Shown here one piece after another: positions 24,936 to 33,104 of a stretch of DNA of 64,000 nt (its first letter is position 1; each line of letters starts with the position of its first letter). The notes under the pieces were generated by a model. The model made no database searches. It worked only from the letters and a program-made list of their open reading frames with translations, and was not told where the DNA came from. Made by a program: the position numbers and the translations under genes. This stretch comes from Gordonia malaquae NBRC 108250 (GTDB taxonomy: Bacteria; Actinomycetota; Actinomycetes; Mycobacteriales; Mycobacteriaceae): the NCBI RefSeq assembly GCF_000344135.1, contig NZ_BAOP01000019.1:1-64000 (forward strand), read 5' to 3'.

Positions 24936-26078
24936 ATGACCGACCAAGGATTCTCGACCAAGGCCATCCATGCGGGCTGGGATCCGGATCCGCAGACCGG
25001 CGCCGTGAACGTGCCGATCTTCGCGTCGTCGACGTTCGCGCAGGACGGCGTCGGCGGAATGCGCGACGGATTCGAGTACGCACGCACCGGCAATCCGACT
25101 CGACGTGTTCTCGAGGCGAACATGGCCGCCATCGAGGCCGGCGTCTACGGCCGCGGCTTCTCGTCCGGCATGGCCGCGACTGACGCCCTGCTCCGTGCGA
25201 CGCTGCGTCCGGGTGATCACCTGGTCATCCCGAACGACGCCTACGGCGGAACGTTCCGGCTGATCGACAAGGTGTTCAGCCAGTGGGGGATCACCTACTC
25301 GGTCGCGCCTGTCGTCGACCCGGAGGCCGTCGCCGCCGCGATCAAGCCCAACACCAAGCTGGTGTGGATCGAGACCCCGACGAACCCGCTGCTCAACGTC
25401 GGCGACATCGCGGCACTCGCGGACGTCGCTCACGCGGCGGGCGCGAAGCTCGTCGTCGACAACACGTTCGCGACGCCGTACCTTCAGCAGCCGCTGACGC
25501 TCGGCGCGGACGTCGTCCTGCATTCGACCACCAAGTACCTCGGTGGGCACTCGGACGTCGTCGGCGGAGCCCTCGTCACCAACGACGAGCAGTTGGACTC
25601 CGACATCGCGTTCCTGCAGAACGGTGCGGGCGCCGTCCCCGGCCCGTTCGACGCGTACCTCACGATGCGCGGCATCAAGACTCTCGCCGTTCGCATGGAC
25701 CGCCACAGCGACAACGCGGAGAAGCTCGTCGACTTCCTGGTCGCGCACCCGAAGATCAACACGGTGCTGTACCCGGGCCTGGCAGGCCATCCGGGCCATG
25801 AGGCGGCGGCCAAGCAGATGAAGCGCTTCGGCGGCATGATCTCGGTCCGCGTGGCGGGTGGCAAGCAGGCCGCCCTCGACTTCTGCGCGAAGACCAAGAT
25901 CTTCACGCTCGCCGAATCCCTCGGTGGGATCGAGTCGCTCATCGAGCATCCCGGTGCCATGACGCATGCGTCGACCGCCGGTTCGCTCCTCGAGGTGCCG
26001 GACGATCTCGTCCGCCTCTCAGTGGGCATCGAAGACGCCGACGATCTCCTCGCCGACGTCGATCAGGCTCTCGCCTGA
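24936..26078 (+). CDS. metB: cystathionine gamma-synthase
   Basis: 380 residues of the Cys/Met PLP family. PLP lysine in STTKYLGGHSDVVGG (about residue 197), substrate-binding ARTGNPTRRVLE near residue 48, and the C-terminal SVGIEDADDLLADV signature. It makes cystathionine from O-succinyl- or O-acetylhomoserine and cysteine and can also act as a gamma-lyase; which activity dominates cannot be read here. In M. tuberculosis a gene (Rv1078) separates cbs and metB, but it is absent here. The stop is followed within five bases by a 162-bp palindromic element. Confidence 0.92.
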   Translation: MTDQGFSTKAIHAGWDPDPQTGAVNVPIFASSTFAQDGVGGMRDGFEYARTGNPTRRVLEANMAAIEAGVYGRGFSSGMAATDALLRATLRPGDHLVIPNDAYGGTFRLIDKVFSQWGITYSVAPVVDPEAVAAAIKPNTKLVWIETPTNPLLNVGDIAALADVAHAAGAKLVVDNTFATPYLQQPLTLGADVVLHSTTKYLGGHSDVVGGALVTNDEQLDSDIAFLQNGAGAVPGPFDAYLTMRGIKTLAVRMDRHSDNAEKLVDFLVAHPKINTVLYPGLAGHPGHEAAAKQMKRFGGMISVRVAGGKQAALDFCAKTKIFTLAESLGGIESLIEHPGAMTHASTAGSLLEVPDDLVRLSVGIEDADDLLADVDQALA

Positions 26079-26082
26079 CCTA

Positions 26083-26244
26083 GGGGCGTGTCTCCTAACT
26101 CGCTTCGCGCGGTCTCGACGGCCAGATGCACTCCCCGCGGCGTTGTCGTCGGTCGTGATACCTACCGGTATCCCTCCCTCCTCCGCCTTGCGGGGCGCAC
26201 ACCTGATCCGCCGATCCCGAGCGACGAATTAGGAGACACGCCCC
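26083..26244. repeat. 162-bp palindromic MITE-like element
   Basis: Terminal 16-bp inverted repeats GGGGCGTGTCTCCTAA (26083-26098) and TTAGGAGACACGCCCC (26229-26244) are perfect. The interior arms are also related (for example CCAGATGCACTCCCCGC against GCGGGGCGCACACCTGA) and the centre holds GATACC-TACC-GGTATC. The symmetry extends outward as GACCT and AGGTC. No ORF inside and no clear target-site duplication. It could be a non-autonomous transposon remnant or a very long terminator hairpin for metB. Confidence 0.7.
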
Positions 26245-26249
26245 AGGTC

Positions 26250-26304
26250 TTCAACTTCGGCACTGTCGACCGCGCTATGCGCGGCAGACAGTGCCGAAGT
26301 TGAA
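26250..26304. repeat. palindrome A, copy 1 (3' of DUF559 gene A)
   Basis: An 18-bp left arm (26250-26267) and its complement (26287-26304) share AACTTCGGCACTGTC, and the GACCGCGC-TAT-GCGCGGCA centre extends the stem with two mismatches. It ends one base before the stop codon of the DUF559 gene. The same palindrome recurs at 27267-27315. Confidence 0.85.
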
Positions 26305-26305
26305 T

Positions 26306-27211
26306 TCACGCAGCGATCTGGCGCTGCTCGAGCGTGTGGCTCAGTTCGCGGAGGATGCTCTCGGGCCGGAACTCGAGCCGCTTCCAGGTGTAGATGAGCG
26401 GAACCCAGCCCTGGGAGGCCAGTGCGCTGGTGGTCTCCTGATCCGTCTCCCAGCGTGAATGCGACTTATGGAACGCCCATCCGTGCAGAGACACGACAAT
26501 CCGTTCGGCGGGCCACACGAAATCCATCCGCCGCCCACCGATCCATACCTGCTGGGTCCACCCGACGATGCCGTGCTTGCGCAGGAACCGAACGAACTTC
26601 CGCTCCAACTCCGATTCGGACAGGTCCTCGGCCGCCGTCAGGATTCTCCGCGCCAAACGCATGCCGTACGCGCCGGAGTTCCGCTCCAGGGAGGCGCGAA
26701 GTTCTTTCAGCGTCACGCAGCGAGTCTGCAGCGCACGATCCATGAGTGAGATGCCGTCGTCGACTCCGAGTTCAGACGCTGCGGCGAGCAGTGTCAGCGG
26801 AAGAGCGGTCGTCGGGAGCCCGCGGACCCTCGTGAGGTCTTCGGCGGGGAACGTCCGCCTCCGCACGGCAGTGGGCACTCGACACGCGACGCCGTGTGTG
26901 GAGCGAGGCACCGACAGCGTCACCTCATCGTGGAGGTCGTCGATCAAGCCGTGCAGCCAGGCCGCGGCCGATCGGTCGGCGACCCCGCCGTTCGCGGCCA
27001 GGGCGATGCGCAGCCGCGCGGCGTCGGTCATTCGATGCTCGGCCGAAAGGAACACAGATCGCGCGTGCGGGACCCACAGGCCACACGCCACTCTCCGGTG
27101 CACTTGATCGCCGCTCATTCCGAGAGCGAGCGCTTCGTCAGTGGTGATGACGCCGTCGTGTTCGGCGAGGTGCCTTGCGACTCGCACCGCCGTCGATTTT
27201 TTGTCCCCCAT
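26306..27211 (-). CDS. AbiEi-like winged helix + DUF559 nuclease-fold protein (gene A)
   Basis: 301 residues. The N-terminus (about residues 10-55, VARHLAEHDGVITTDEALALG, GLWVPHARSVFLSAEH) is the winged helix seen in AbiEi-type type IV antitoxins and stand-alone actinobacterial relatives. The C-terminal 90 residues have the Vsr/DUF559 PD-(D/E)XK-like fold: GGRRMDFVW, then the core strand, then WETDQETTSALASQGW and YTWKRL. The usual E-x-D of the core is replaced (VVSLHGW), so catalysis may be lost. ATG 27211 has no clear ribosome site. No AbiEii toxin gene is adjacent. Both ends are marked by the same palindrome. Confidence 0.8.
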   Translation of the reverse strand: MGDKKSTAVRVARHLAEHDGVITTDEALALGMSGDQVHRRVACGLWVPHARSVFLSAEHRMTDAARLRIALAANGGVADRSAAAWLHGLIDDLHDEVTLSVPRSTHGVACRVPTAVRRRTFPAEDLTRVRGLPTTALPLTLLAAASELGVDDGISLMDRALQTRCVTLKELRASLERNSGAYGMRLARRILTAAEDLSESELERKFVRFLRKHGIVGWTQQVWIGGRRMDFVWPAERIVVSLHGWAFHKSHSRWETDQETTSALASQGWVPLIYTWKRLEFRPESILRELSHTLEQRQIAA

Positions 27212-27266
27212 ACTCAATTGGACGCATGAAACAGGTGAACGGTTCCGTTCGGTGAATCGGTTGCAC

Positions 27267-27315
27267 AACTTCGGCACTGTCTGCCGCGCATAGCGCGGCA
27301 GACAGTGCCGAAGTT
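27267..27315. repeat. palindrome A, copy 2 (3' of SRPBCC gene)
   Basis: A perfect 23-bp stem: left arm 27267-27289, loop ATA, right arm 27293-27315; arms begin AACTTCGGCACTGTCTGCCG. It matches copy 1 at 26250-26304 except for the two mismatched stem bases and the loop. It lies three bases past the SRPBCC stop codon and about 55 bp before the DUF559 gene A start. Confidence 0.88.
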
Positions 27316-27318
27316 CTA

Positions 27319-27816
27319 TTACATTGCTGCGAAGTGTTTGATCGTGTCCGTGCGGACCATCCCGAAGGCGCCGTTCGCGATCGGACCGGACAGGAACGGG
27401 GGCAGACCCGCGCCGGCCAGTTCCATCGCGAACTTCCACACCAGGCGTGTGCCGTGCTCGGCGGGGGACACCTCGGTGTACTCGCCGAACTTCTTCAGGC
27501 CGGGGATGTTGGCGTGGACTCCGTGGAAGGCGTGGCGGTAGGTCGATGCTCCCGCGTCCTCGTCCCAGATGAAGAACACTTCGTTCATCTTCACGAGTCC
27601 GGGCGCGAGCGCGATCGACCGGGTGGTGCCGACGTGGTGGGGTTCCGGTGAGGTGTAAGTGACCGACGAGAGAGCGCGGCACCAGTCCAAGGTGTTCTGG
27701 CGCGTGAACTCGGCCCACGCGACCTCCGGCGCGACGGGCAACGTCACGTCGATCGTGTACTTCATCGGAGCGGCGTCGAAGAACGGTTCGTCGAATGATT
27801 CGAGGTCGTAGGCCAT
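27319..27816 (-). CDS. SRPBCC (START-like) domain protein
   Basis: 165 residues of the polyketide-cyclase/dehydrase-like SRPBCC superfamily: MKYTIDVTLPVAPEVAWAEF opens the fold and TRLVWKFAMELAGAG precedes the long C-terminal helix. These proteins bind hydrophobic ligands in a central cavity; the ligand here is unknown. ATG 27816 is the first family-like start. It is divergent from the XRE regulator gene with about 45-75 bp between, so the regulator may control it. Palindrome A copy 2 follows its stop. Confidence 0.78.
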   Translation of the reverse strand: MAYDLESFDEPFFDAAPMKYTIDVTLPVAPEVAWAEFTRQNTLDWCRALSSVTYTSPEPHHVGTTRSIALAPGLVKMNEVFFIWDEDAGASTYRHAFHGVHANIPGLKKFGEYTEVSPAEHGTRLVWKFAMELAGAGLPPFLSGPIANGAFGMVRTDTIKHFAAM

Positions 27817-27861
27817 GGCCGCAGTGTAGCCACACCGCCTACACAACATGGTGGGCAGACA

Positions 27862-28257
27862 ATGCGTTGTGCGTCCACAAGGCTGGATCGAGTGAGTGTC
27901 GCGAGGTGGGGGTCCCTGGATTGGGACACATACGCGTACTCGTTCGGGCACCGACTGCTCGTGATCCGTAAGGAGCGCGGCTACTCACAAGAGCAGCTCG
28001 CCGAGCGCAGCGGCATGCACCGCAATCAGATCTCGAACCTCGAACGCGGCACCAGCAACCGTGAGCCGTTCGTCTCCGACCCGCAGTTGTCGACGGTCTA
28101 CCGACTCGCGCGGGCGCTGGACGTCCCTCCGGCGTATCTGCTCCCCGATCTCGAGCAACACGTGCGTCCCCGATCCACCGAGCAGGCGTCGTCCGACTCG
28201 CTCTCGGTTGTCGAAGTGCGACTCCGCGACGACCTCGAGTTCCTTCGCCGTCCCTAG
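27862..28257 (+). CDS. XRE-family helix-turn-helix regulator
   Basis: 131 residues from ATG 27862, or 121 from GTG 27892 (the more typical length). A Cro/CI-type HTH spans FGHRLLVIRKERGYSQEQLAERSGMHRNQISNLERG. A short linker leads to an unassigned C-terminus. It is small and stand-alone, divergent from the SRPBCC gene. A long hairpin overlaps its TAG stop. It is absent from the backbone I recall for M. tuberculosis between metB and greA, so it belongs to the inserted segment. Confidence 0.85.
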   Translation: MRCASTRLDRVSVARWGSLDWDTYAYSFGHRLLVIRKERGYSQEQLAERSGMHRNQISNLERGTSNREPFVSDPQLSTVYRLARALDVPPAYLLPDLEQHVRPRSTEQASSDSLSVVEVRLRDDLEFLRRP

Positions 28258-28303
28258 TGTCGCGTGTTGAAGTTCCGTCTAGGAACTTTCACCACGCGAC
28301 ACT
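28256..28303. terminator. long imperfect hairpin after the XRE gene
   Basis: AGTGTCGCGTG (28256-28266) pairs with CACGCGACACT (28293-28303) and the inner AGTTCC with GGAACT around the loop GTCTA, with one mismatch and one bulge. It begins inside the XRE stop codon. It is similar in size and position to the DUF559-associated palindromes but has a different sequence. Confidence 0.7.
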
Positions 28304-28323
28304 CGAACCGCCCCTGGAAACAC

Positions 28324-28362
28324 CTCAGCGGCACCGGACGGGTGATGTCCGATGCCGCTGAG
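28324..28362 (-). terminator. greA terminator hairpin
   Basis: CTCAGCGGCACCGGAC (28324-28339) pairs with GTCCGATGCCGCTGAG (28347-28362) with one mismatch, loop of seven bases, starting 9 bp past the greA stop on the minus strand. GTTTCC follows it on the minus strand. Confidence 0.75.
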
Positions 28363-28371
28363 AGGGTCGTG

Positions 28372-28863
28372 TCAGGAGTGGTACGGCTCCGCGCTGACCA
28401 GCGTCACGCTGATCTTGGCGCCACTGGGAACCGTGTACTCGCGCGTCTCGCCGACCGTGGCGTCGATGATCGCGCCGCCGAGCGGCGAGCTCGGCGAGTA
28501 GATCTCGAGGTCGCTGGCCGAGCTCTCTTCGCGCGTGGCGATGAGGAACGTCTCGGTGTCCGATTCGTCGCCGTCGAAGTAGACGGTGACGACTGAACCC
28601 GGCAGTGCGACGCCCGACTGGGTGGGCGCCTCGCCGACCTGGGCGTTGTTCAGCAGGTCCTGCAGCTGGCGAATGCGCGCCTCCTGCTGGCCCTGCTCGT
28701 CACGGGCCGCGTGATAGCCGCCGTTCTCCTTGAGGTCGCCTTCTTCACGACGCTCGTTGATCTCGGCGGCAATGACTGGACGATTCGCGATGAGCGAATC
28801 CAGCTCGCCCTTCAAGCGCTCGAACGACTCCGGCGTCAACCATGTAACGCGGGTATCAGTCAT
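28372..28863 (-). CDS. greA: transcription elongation factor GreA
   Basis: 163 residues, normal length. The N-terminal coiled coil contains the tip acidic pair in [30 protein letters not shown] (D and E of GDLKEN enter the RNA polymerase channel), and the C-terminal FKBP-like domain ends [12 protein letters not shown]. It rescues backtracked polymerase by stimulating transcript cleavage. ATG 28863 is preceded by AAAGGAG. In M. tuberculosis this is Rv1080c, next to Rv1081c and mca as here. Confidence 0.94.
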   Translation of the reverse strand: MTDTRVTWLTPESFERLKGELDSLIANRPVIAAEINERREEGDLKENGGYHAARDEQGQQEARIRQLQDLLNNAQVGEAPTQSGVALPGSVVTVYFDGDESDTETFLIATREESSASDLEIYSPSSPLGGAIIDATVGETREYTVPSGAKISVTLVSAEPYHS

Positions 28864-28961
28864 TGTGATCTCCTTTTGCTGTCCGCGAATTGGACTGCTC
28901 TGAATGCAGCAACACGACCCCTTGCGAGGCCGTGCACGAGTCATCCTATCATTCGTGTGTT

Positions 28962-29711
28962 TTATGGCACAGGGACGCTCGACTGCTGCTGGGCTTCGAG
29001 AGCCTCGCGGTACGACGGTTCCGCTCGCTTCAGGTATCCGACGACGGCGTACGTCAACGGCATCACAACGACCTCGACCAGCGTCTTCCACACGAAACCG
29101 ATGACGACGTAGTTGATGAAGTCCGACCACGTGGCGATTCCGATCGCGGTGGCGGCAATCGAGCAGAACACCAGCGTGTCGAAGAACTCGCCGACGACCG
29201 TGGAGCCGATGAGGCGGGCCCAGAGCCTGCGTTCACCCGCGCGCTCCTTCATCTTCACGAGGACGAGCGAGTTCAGCAGCTCGCCGACCACGTATCCGGC
29301 GAGGCCCGCGGCGACGATCTGGGGGACCGAGCCGAGCACGCCTTCGAATCCCGACTGATTGTCGTAGAAGTCGGCTGCCGGGAGCTTGATCGCGATCCAG
29401 AAACACAGGGACGCGAGGAGGATCACAGCGAAGCCCGCGGCGATCGTGCGTCGCATCGCGCGGAAGCCGTACACCTCACTGATCACGTCGCCGATCACAT
29501 AGCTCAGCGGGAACAGGAAGAACGCGCCGTCGGTCACGAGACCGTTCACGTGGAGGGGGCCGAGGTCGAAATGCAGCCAGTCGCCGAACAACACGACGGC
29601 CTTGGTCGCGGCGATGTTGCTGATCAACATGACGCCGACGAACAGGGCCGTCAGGATCGGGAAGTACGGGCTGGAGAGTCGAGCGAATACGGCCTTGTTG
29701 ACGGCGCTCAT
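28962..29711 (-). CDS. VUT/YhhQ family transporter (queuosine precursor transporter-like)
   Basis: 249 residues, six or more membrane helices. The YhhQ family pattern is clear: [37 protein letters not shown], and [18 protein letters not shown]. Characterised members import queuosine precursors (preQ0/preQ1); whether this one does is uncertain because no queuosine genes are visible. ATG 29711 overlaps the stop of the DUF4307 gene by four bases, giving a coupled pair. It looks inserted between greA and the Rv1081c homologue. Confidence 0.85.
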   Translation of the reverse strand: MSAVNKAVFARLSSPYFPILTALFVGVMLISNIAATKAVVLFGDWLHFDLGPLHVNGLVTDGAFFLFPLSYVIGDVISEVYGFRAMRRTIAAGFAVILLASLCFWIAIKLPAADFYDNQSGFEGVLGSVPQIVAAGLAGYVVGELLNSLVLVKMKERAGERRLWARLIGSTVVGEFFDTLVFCSIAATAIGIATWSDFINYVVIGFVWKTLVEVVVMPLTYAVVGYLKRAEPSYREALEAQQQSSVPVP

Positions 29712-30190
29712 GCGGCCGGCTTCAAGTAAGGCGGAACGGTCGCCGTGCAGCCGAACACCTCGCCGATGACGGCGGGTCGCGAGGTCAGGACCTCGGTCTT
29801 CGCACCGACCTGCGTCTCGCCGCCTGCGGGGATGAGGACCTCTCGGCGTCCGACCTCGGCGCCGTCCTGTGCGCGCGCCCTGACGACGCAGGCGACCGCC
29901 TCGTCCGGGTTGCTGCGATTCACGGTGTACTGCACGGAGACGGTGTCGGACGACAGGATCTCGAAGGCAGTCGCGCTGCCCGAGACCTCCGGGTCGGCGA
30001 ACTGCGTGTACCCGGCGTACGCCAGTCCGACGCCTGCGACGACGACCAGTGCCGACAGTGCGTAGAACCACCGCTTCTTGCTCGACGACGACTGTTCCAC
30101 CGGATATGTCGCGCGTGGGCCGCTGCGGGGAATCGTGGACTTATCCTCGGCTGGGCCGGGCTCGACACTGCCCCCGTCTGAACTGCTCAC
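29708..30190 (-). CDS. DUF4307 single-pass membrane protein (Rv1081c-like)
   Basis: 160 residues: a basic, Ser-rich cytoplasmic N-terminus, one membrane helix (WFYALSALVVVAGVGLAYAGY, about residues 41-61), and an extracytoplasmic beta-rich domain (VSVQYTVNRSNPDEAVACVVRA). This is the DUF4307 layout of the conserved gene beside mca in mycobacteria. Function unknown. Divergent from mca with about 50 bp between. Confidence 0.85.
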   Translation of the reverse strand: MSSSDGGSVEPGPAEDKSTIPRSGPRATYPVEQSSSSKKRWFYALSALVVVAGVGLAYAGYTQFADPEVSGSATAFEILSSDTVSVQYTVNRSNPDEAVACVVRARAQDGAEVGRREVLIPAGGETQVGAKTEVLTSRPAVIGEVFGCTATVPPYLKPAA

Positions 30191-30238
30191 GTGTCAATAC
30201 CTACCATGAGTAGGAACAGCTAGCGAAGGTGAGGAAGC

Positions 30239-31120
30239 GTGAGCGAACACGCGAACGGTCTGCGTCTGATGGCCGTGCACGCACATCCCGATGACGAGGC
30301 CAGCAAAGCTGCTGCGACGCTGGCCAAGTACGTGGCCGAGGGTCACGAGGTGATGGTGGTGACGCTCACCGGCGGTGAGCGCGGCGACGTGCTGAACCCG
30401 GCGATGGACCGTCCGGGCGTGCTGGAGAACCTTCCGCAGGTGCGCCGCGACGAGATGGCGGCCGCGGCGAAGGTGCTCGGTGTGCAACATCACTGGCTCG
30501 GTTACGTCGACTCGGGGCTTCCGGAGGGCGACCCGCTGCCGCCGCTGCCCGAAGGCTGCTTCGCGCTCGTCCCGAATGAGGAGTCGACTGGCAAGCTCGT
30601 CGAGGTGATCCGCGACTTCCGACCGCACGTGATCATCACCTACGACGAGAACGGCGGCTATCCGCACCCCGACCACATCAAATGCCACGAGATCTCGGTC
30701 GCGGCGTTCGACGCGGCAGGCGACCCCGACGCGTATCCGGAGGCGGGGGAGCCGTGGACACCGTCGAAGCTGTACTACACGCACGGCTTCATCCGCGCGC
30801 GGATCCTGCGGTTCGCCGACGAGTTCGGGAAGAACGGGCAGGACAATCCGTTCGAGGAATGGCTGAGCCGCTGGAAGACCGACCAGGGCGACATGATGGC
30901 CCGGGTGACCACTCAGGTGACCTGCGGAGAGTACTTCCCGCAGCGTGACGACGCCCTGCGAGCACACGCGACCCAGGTGGATCCGAACGGCTTCTTCTTC
31001 GCCGTTCCGCTCGAATGGCAGCAACGACTGTGGCCGACGGAGGAGTTCGAACTCGCGCAGACCCGCGTGAAGACGGCGATTCCCGAGACCGACCTGTTCT
31101 CCGGAATCGAGCAGTCATGA
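30239..31120 (+). CDS. mca: mycothiol S-conjugate amidase
   Basis: 293 residues of the PIG-L/LmbE zinc deacetylase family. Zinc motif AHPDDEASK near residue 14 (His, Asp, Asp) and third ligand in [11 protein letters not shown] near residue 142. It cleaves mycothiol conjugates of electrophiles to glucosaminyl-inositol and a mercapturic acid for export, a detoxification step confined to mycothiol-producing actinobacteria. MshB is the close paralogue; the length, the K in [11 protein letters not shown], and the synteny (Rv1082) favour Mca. The start is GTG with an AGGTGAGGAA ribosome site; the stop overlaps the next gene as ATGA. Confidence 0.93.
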   Translation: MSEHANGLRLMAVHAHPDDEASKAAATLAKYVAEGHEVMVVTLTGGERGDVLNPAMDRPGVLENLPQVRRDEMAAAAKVLGVQHHWLGYVDSGLPEGDPLPPLPEGCFALVPNEESTGKLVEVIRDFRPHVIITYDENGGYPHPDHIKCHEISVAAFDAAGDPDAYPEAGEPWTPSKLYYTHGFIRARILRFADEFGKNGQDNPFEEWLSRWKTDQGDMMARVTTQVTCGEYFPQRDDALRAHATQVDPNGFFFAVPLEWQQRLWPTEEFELAQTRVKTAIPETDLFSGIEQS

Positions 31121-31425
31121 GCCTGCACGCGTTGGCCGCTGCGGCTGCTGTCGTCGCCGCGGACCAGGAGCCCCGGGGCCCAGAGTTCGGCAAGGCGTCT
31201 CCGCTCGGTCTGCTCATCATCGTGCTGCTGCTCGTGGCGACGTTCCTGCTGATCCGGTCGATGAACCGCCAGCTCCGCAAGCTGCCCGAAAGCTTCGACA
31301 CCGAACATCCCGAAGCCGACCAGAAGTTCGACGAGGGCACCGACTCGGCGGCCGCTGCAGAGTCTGCGTCCGCAGACGTCGCTCCTGACCCGTCCGACAC
31401 CGGTCCGCCGCAGAAGGACTCCTGA
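31117..31425 (+). CDS. small single-pass membrane protein (Rv1083-like)
   Basis: 102 residues. One membrane helix ([20 protein letters not shown], about residues 28-47), a basic stretch [11 protein letters not shown], and an acidic, Ala-rich tail. Coupled to mca by ATGA, as in mycobacteria where Rv1083 follows mca. It may tether or accompany Mca at the membrane, which is a guess from context. A terminator follows. Confidence 0.85.
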   Translation: MSLHALAAAAAVVAADQEPRGPEFGKASPLGLLIIVLLLVATFLLIRSMNRQLRKLPESFDTEHPEADQKFDEGTDSAAAAESASADVAPDPSDTGPPQKDS

Positions 31426-31438
31426 CTCCTTCCCGTGA

Positions 31439-31475
31439 GAATCCCACCCGTTCGCTCGTCGAGCCGGTGGGATTC
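31439..31475 (+). terminator. terminator of the mca operon
   Basis: GAATCCCACC (31439-31448) pairs with GGTGGGATTC (31466-31475), followed by TTCATT. It lies 14 bp after the small membrane gene. Confidence 0.8.
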
Positions 31476-31589
31476 TTCATTGCGCCGCCGAGATTCCCGA
31501 ATTCCCTGAACCTGAATCCGGTTTCAACTATGTTCGCCTGGTGACCCCGATCACTCTGGGGTCGCGTCGAACGAGTGGAAGGCCGGCGC

Positions 31590-33104
31590 ATGGTCAACGT
31601 GGCAGCGATCGTCTGGGAGAACGCGGCGGCAGATCCCGACCGGGTCGCGCTCCGGTCGGCACGAGGGGATCTGACGTACGGCGAACTCCGCGACCGAAGC
31701 GGCCGCGTCGCCACCGCGGTGCAGGCCGAAGGCCGACGCCCACTCGAACGAGTCGTGTTCATCGCACCGACGATCATCGAGTTCCCGATCGTCTATTACG
31801 GACTGCATGCGGCGGGCGTCAGCGTCATCACGATGAACACGATGGCGACGGCAGCCGAGATCGGATACGTCCTCGACGACTCCGCGGCGTCACTGGTCAT
31901 CGCGTGGCACGAATGCGCCGGATCCGCAGAGGCGGCCGCCGCAGATCGTGGACTGCCGTTCTGGCGGATCGACGACGGCGCCGTGTTCGACGATCAGCCA
32001 CTCGCGCAAGCGCACGAGCATGAGCCGGACGACACCGCCATCATCCTGTACACCTCGGGGACCACCGGACGACCGAAGGGCGTCGAACTCACGGCGGCGA
32101 ACCTGGTCGACACCACTGCGTCGTTCACCCCCGTCCTCGGACTGACCTCGAACGACAGGTTCGGCACAGCGCTGCCGCTGTTCCACGTGTACGGCCAGGC
32201 GGTCATCATGAACCTGACGCTGGTCTCGAACGCCTCGTTGTCCCTGCTGTCGCCCTTCGACCCGACCGCGATGATCGAACTGGTCCGCAACGACCGGTTG
32301 ACCGCGCTCGCAGGCGTCCCGACCATGTGGAACGCGATGCTTCAGGCGTCCGACGGTTACGGTCCCCGCGACTTCGAGCAGCTTCGTCTGGCCACTTCGG
32401 GTGGAGCGTCGTTGCCCGTCGAAGTGATGCGCGCGTTCAACGAGAGGTTCGACTGCGCGATCCTCGAAGGCTACGGACTCACCGAGTCGACGGGGGCCGC
32501 CAGTTTCAACGACATCCACCGTGTGCTGAAACCGGGAACGGTGGGCCCGGCGTTGCCGGGCACGTCGATCGAGGTCCGGAGCCCAGATGGCGACCTGCTG
32601 CCTGCGGGGGAGGTCGGGAACGTCTACCTCAAAGGACCGACGATCATGAAGGGCTATTGGAACCGGCCCGAGACCACCGCGGCGGAACTGCGCGACGGGT
32701 GGCTCACCACCGGCGACCTCGGGAAGCTCGACGACGACGGCTACCTCAGCATCGTCGATCGGGCGAAGGATCTGATCATTCGCGGTGGATACAACGTGTA
32801 CCCGCGAGAGGTCGAGGAGGTGCTCTATGAGCACCCCGACATCGTCGAGGTCGCGGTGGTGGGTGTGCCGGACGATCACTTCGGCGAGGAGGTCGCGGCG
32901 GTGATCGCCTTGCGCCCGGGCACGACGGCGACGGTCGACGGCATACGGACCTGGGCGAAGACGCAGCTGTCGGCCTACAAGGTGCCGCGACTGATCCAGT
33001 TCGTCGAGACCCTCCCGAAGGGAGCGACCGGCAAGATCCTGAAGCGCGAGATCAACCGGGACGCCATCCGGGCGTCGGTCGTCGGGACGAGTGCCGATGG
33101 CTGA
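31590..33104 (+). CDS. acyl-CoA synthetase (FadD-type AMP-dependent ligase)
   Basis: 504 residues, ANL superfamily. P-loop ILYTSGTTGRPKGVELT (about residue 156), adenine motif GYGLTESTG (about residue 300), hinge DRAKDLIIRGGYNVYPREVEE (about residue 393), and catalytic lysine in PKGATGKILKRE near the C-terminus. It activates a carboxylic acid to acyl-AMP then acyl-CoA; a medium- or long-chain or aromatic substrate is possible. ATG 31590 has AAGG seven bases upstream; GTG 31575 is the alternative. It overlaps the TetR gene by eight bases and leads the operon with a phosphotriesterase-like lactonase. Confidence 0.89.
   Translation: MVNVAAIVWENAAADPDRVALRSARGDLTYGELRDRSGRVATAVQAEGRRPLERVVFIAPTIIEFPIVYYGLHAAGVSVITMNTMATAAEIGYVLDDSAASLVIAWHECAGSAEAAAADRGLPFWRIDDGAVFDDQPLAQAHEHEPDDTAIILYTSGTTGRPKGVELTAANLVDTTASFTPVLGLTSNDRFGTALPLFHVYGQAVIMNLTLVSNASLSLLSPFDPTAMIELVRNDRLTALAGVPTMWNAMLQASDGYGPRDFEQLRLATSGGASLPVEVMRAFNERFDCAILEGYGLTESTGAASFNDIHRVLKPGTVGPALPGTSIEVRSPDGDLLPAGEVGNVYLKGPTIMKGYWNRPETTAAELRDGWLTTGDLGKLDDDGYLSIVDRAKDLIIRGGYNVYPREVEEVLYEHPDIVEVAVVGVPDDHFGEEVAAVIALRPGTTATVDGIRTWAKTQLSAYKVPRLIQFVETLPKGATGKILKREINRDAIRASVVGTSADG

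Noticed and set aside
26083-26244. Insertion sequence
   Set aside because: Too short for a transposase and without a clear target duplication; kept as a MITE-like repeat.
26306-27211. Complete AbiE toxin-antitoxin system
   Set aside because: Only an AbiEi-like N-terminus is present; no AbiEii nucleotidyltransferase toxin is adjacent to gene A or gene B.
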